A stretch of 29,624 bases of DNA from CAYGLV01 sp964351025 (lineage in GTDB: Bacteria; Actinomycetota; Thermoleophilia; Gaiellales; Gaiellaceae): contig CAYGLV010000027.1 of assembly GCA_964351025.1 (NCBI GenBank), forward strand, positions 1 to 29,624, read 5' to 3'. How positions within the stretch are numbered: the first letter of the stretch is position 1; each line of letters opens with the position of its first letter. Shown one piece after another: positions 29,572-29,624 of this stretch. The notes under the pieces were generated by a model that saw only the letters and a program-made list of their open reading frames with translations, had not been told where the DNA came from and searched no databases. A program made the translations under genes and the position numbers.

Positions 29572-29624
29572 ACGACGCGCGAGATCTCGTCGAGCGACTC
29601 GGGATTTTCGAGCGTCGAGAGATC
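29568..29624 (-). CDS. C-terminal end of a probable acyl/acetyl-CoA synthetase (runs off the window)
   Basis: The minus strand encodes 18 residues, DLSTLENPESLDEISRVV, then TAA at 29570-29568. The pattern DxSTLxNPExLxEI resembles the extreme C-terminus of AMP-forming acetyl/acyl-CoA synthetases; the complete acs in this window ends with a comparable GDTTTLADPAVVEEI. The stop codon overlaps that of the hotdog-like gene. The length seen is too short for certainty. Confidence 0.45.
   Translation of the reverse strand, partial: DLSTLENPESLDEISRVV

Overview
The window is about 29.6 kb of very GC-rich, densely packed bacterial chromosome. Coding is almost gap-free, many starts are GTG or TTG, and neighbouring genes often overlap by 1-4 bases. 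The gene set (sigma-R/RsrA-type redox sigma/anti-sigma pair, DrrA/DrrB-type ABC exporter, a GCS2-type ligase, a full-length glutamine-dependent NAD synthetase, M32 and M16 peptidases) suggests an actinobacterium. A deep-branching lineage such as Thermoleophilia fits best, but that assignment is inferred from gene content and codon bias only. I see no phage, transposase, CRISPR array, rRNA or tRNA gene. The region reads as core chromosome.

Layout. 1-2709: aconitase (3' end outside the window), an unrecognised helical protein, and a translationally coupled BolA / monothiol-glutaredoxin pair with an unusual CGNS active site. 2706-5883: a multi-His polytopic membrane protein, a STAS anti-anti-sigma-like protein, and a secreted HtrA serine protease behind TAAC direct repeats. 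5922-8405: a small Cys-containing protein, a GCS2 carboxylate-amine ligase, an HMA metal-binding protein, then sigma-R and its zinc anti-sigma factor, preceded by an exact GGAAT-N18-GTT promoter. 8402-12078 (minus): HTH/LytR_C protein, MobA-like transferase, lipoprotein cyclophilin, lytic transglycosylase and amidohydrolase. 12089-16707: divergent M32 carboxypeptidase and M24 aminopeptidase, with acetyl-CoA synthetase following M24. A 14-bp-stem hairpin separates this from the minus-strand DrrB/DrrA exporter (16752-18517). 18608-21918: a secreted protein with two internal repeats, an M16 protease, and a divergent orphan histidine kinase. 21892-24803 (minus): OsmC protein, cysteine-desulfurase-like enzyme and NAD-epimerase, in that transcription order. 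24858-27111: saccharopine-dehydrogenase-like protein, a 63-residue protein and a uracil-DNA-glycosylase/Nudix fusion. 27112-29624: NAD synthetase, a hotdog-like protein and the C-terminal end of a probable second acyl-CoA synthetase.

The most interesting signal lies in the two long spacers of the minus-strand osmC-csd-epimerase cluster. Each spacer (24207-24346 and 22867-23025) holds a copy of the same structured element. Both fold into a junction closed by an 8-bp stem that ends 0-4 bases before the start codon. Two base pairs differ between copies by compensatory C-G/G-C exchange, and the apical motif GGACAGTAC-N5-GTACGGCC is conserved. I recognise no known riboswitch in it. It is either a new cis-regulatory RNA or an intercistronic palindromic repeat (MITE/ERIC-like).

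A second theme is gene starts. At least eleven starts have a TANNNT or near -10 box 6-8 bases upstream and no Shine-Dalgarno sequence, which implies widespread leaderless transcription.
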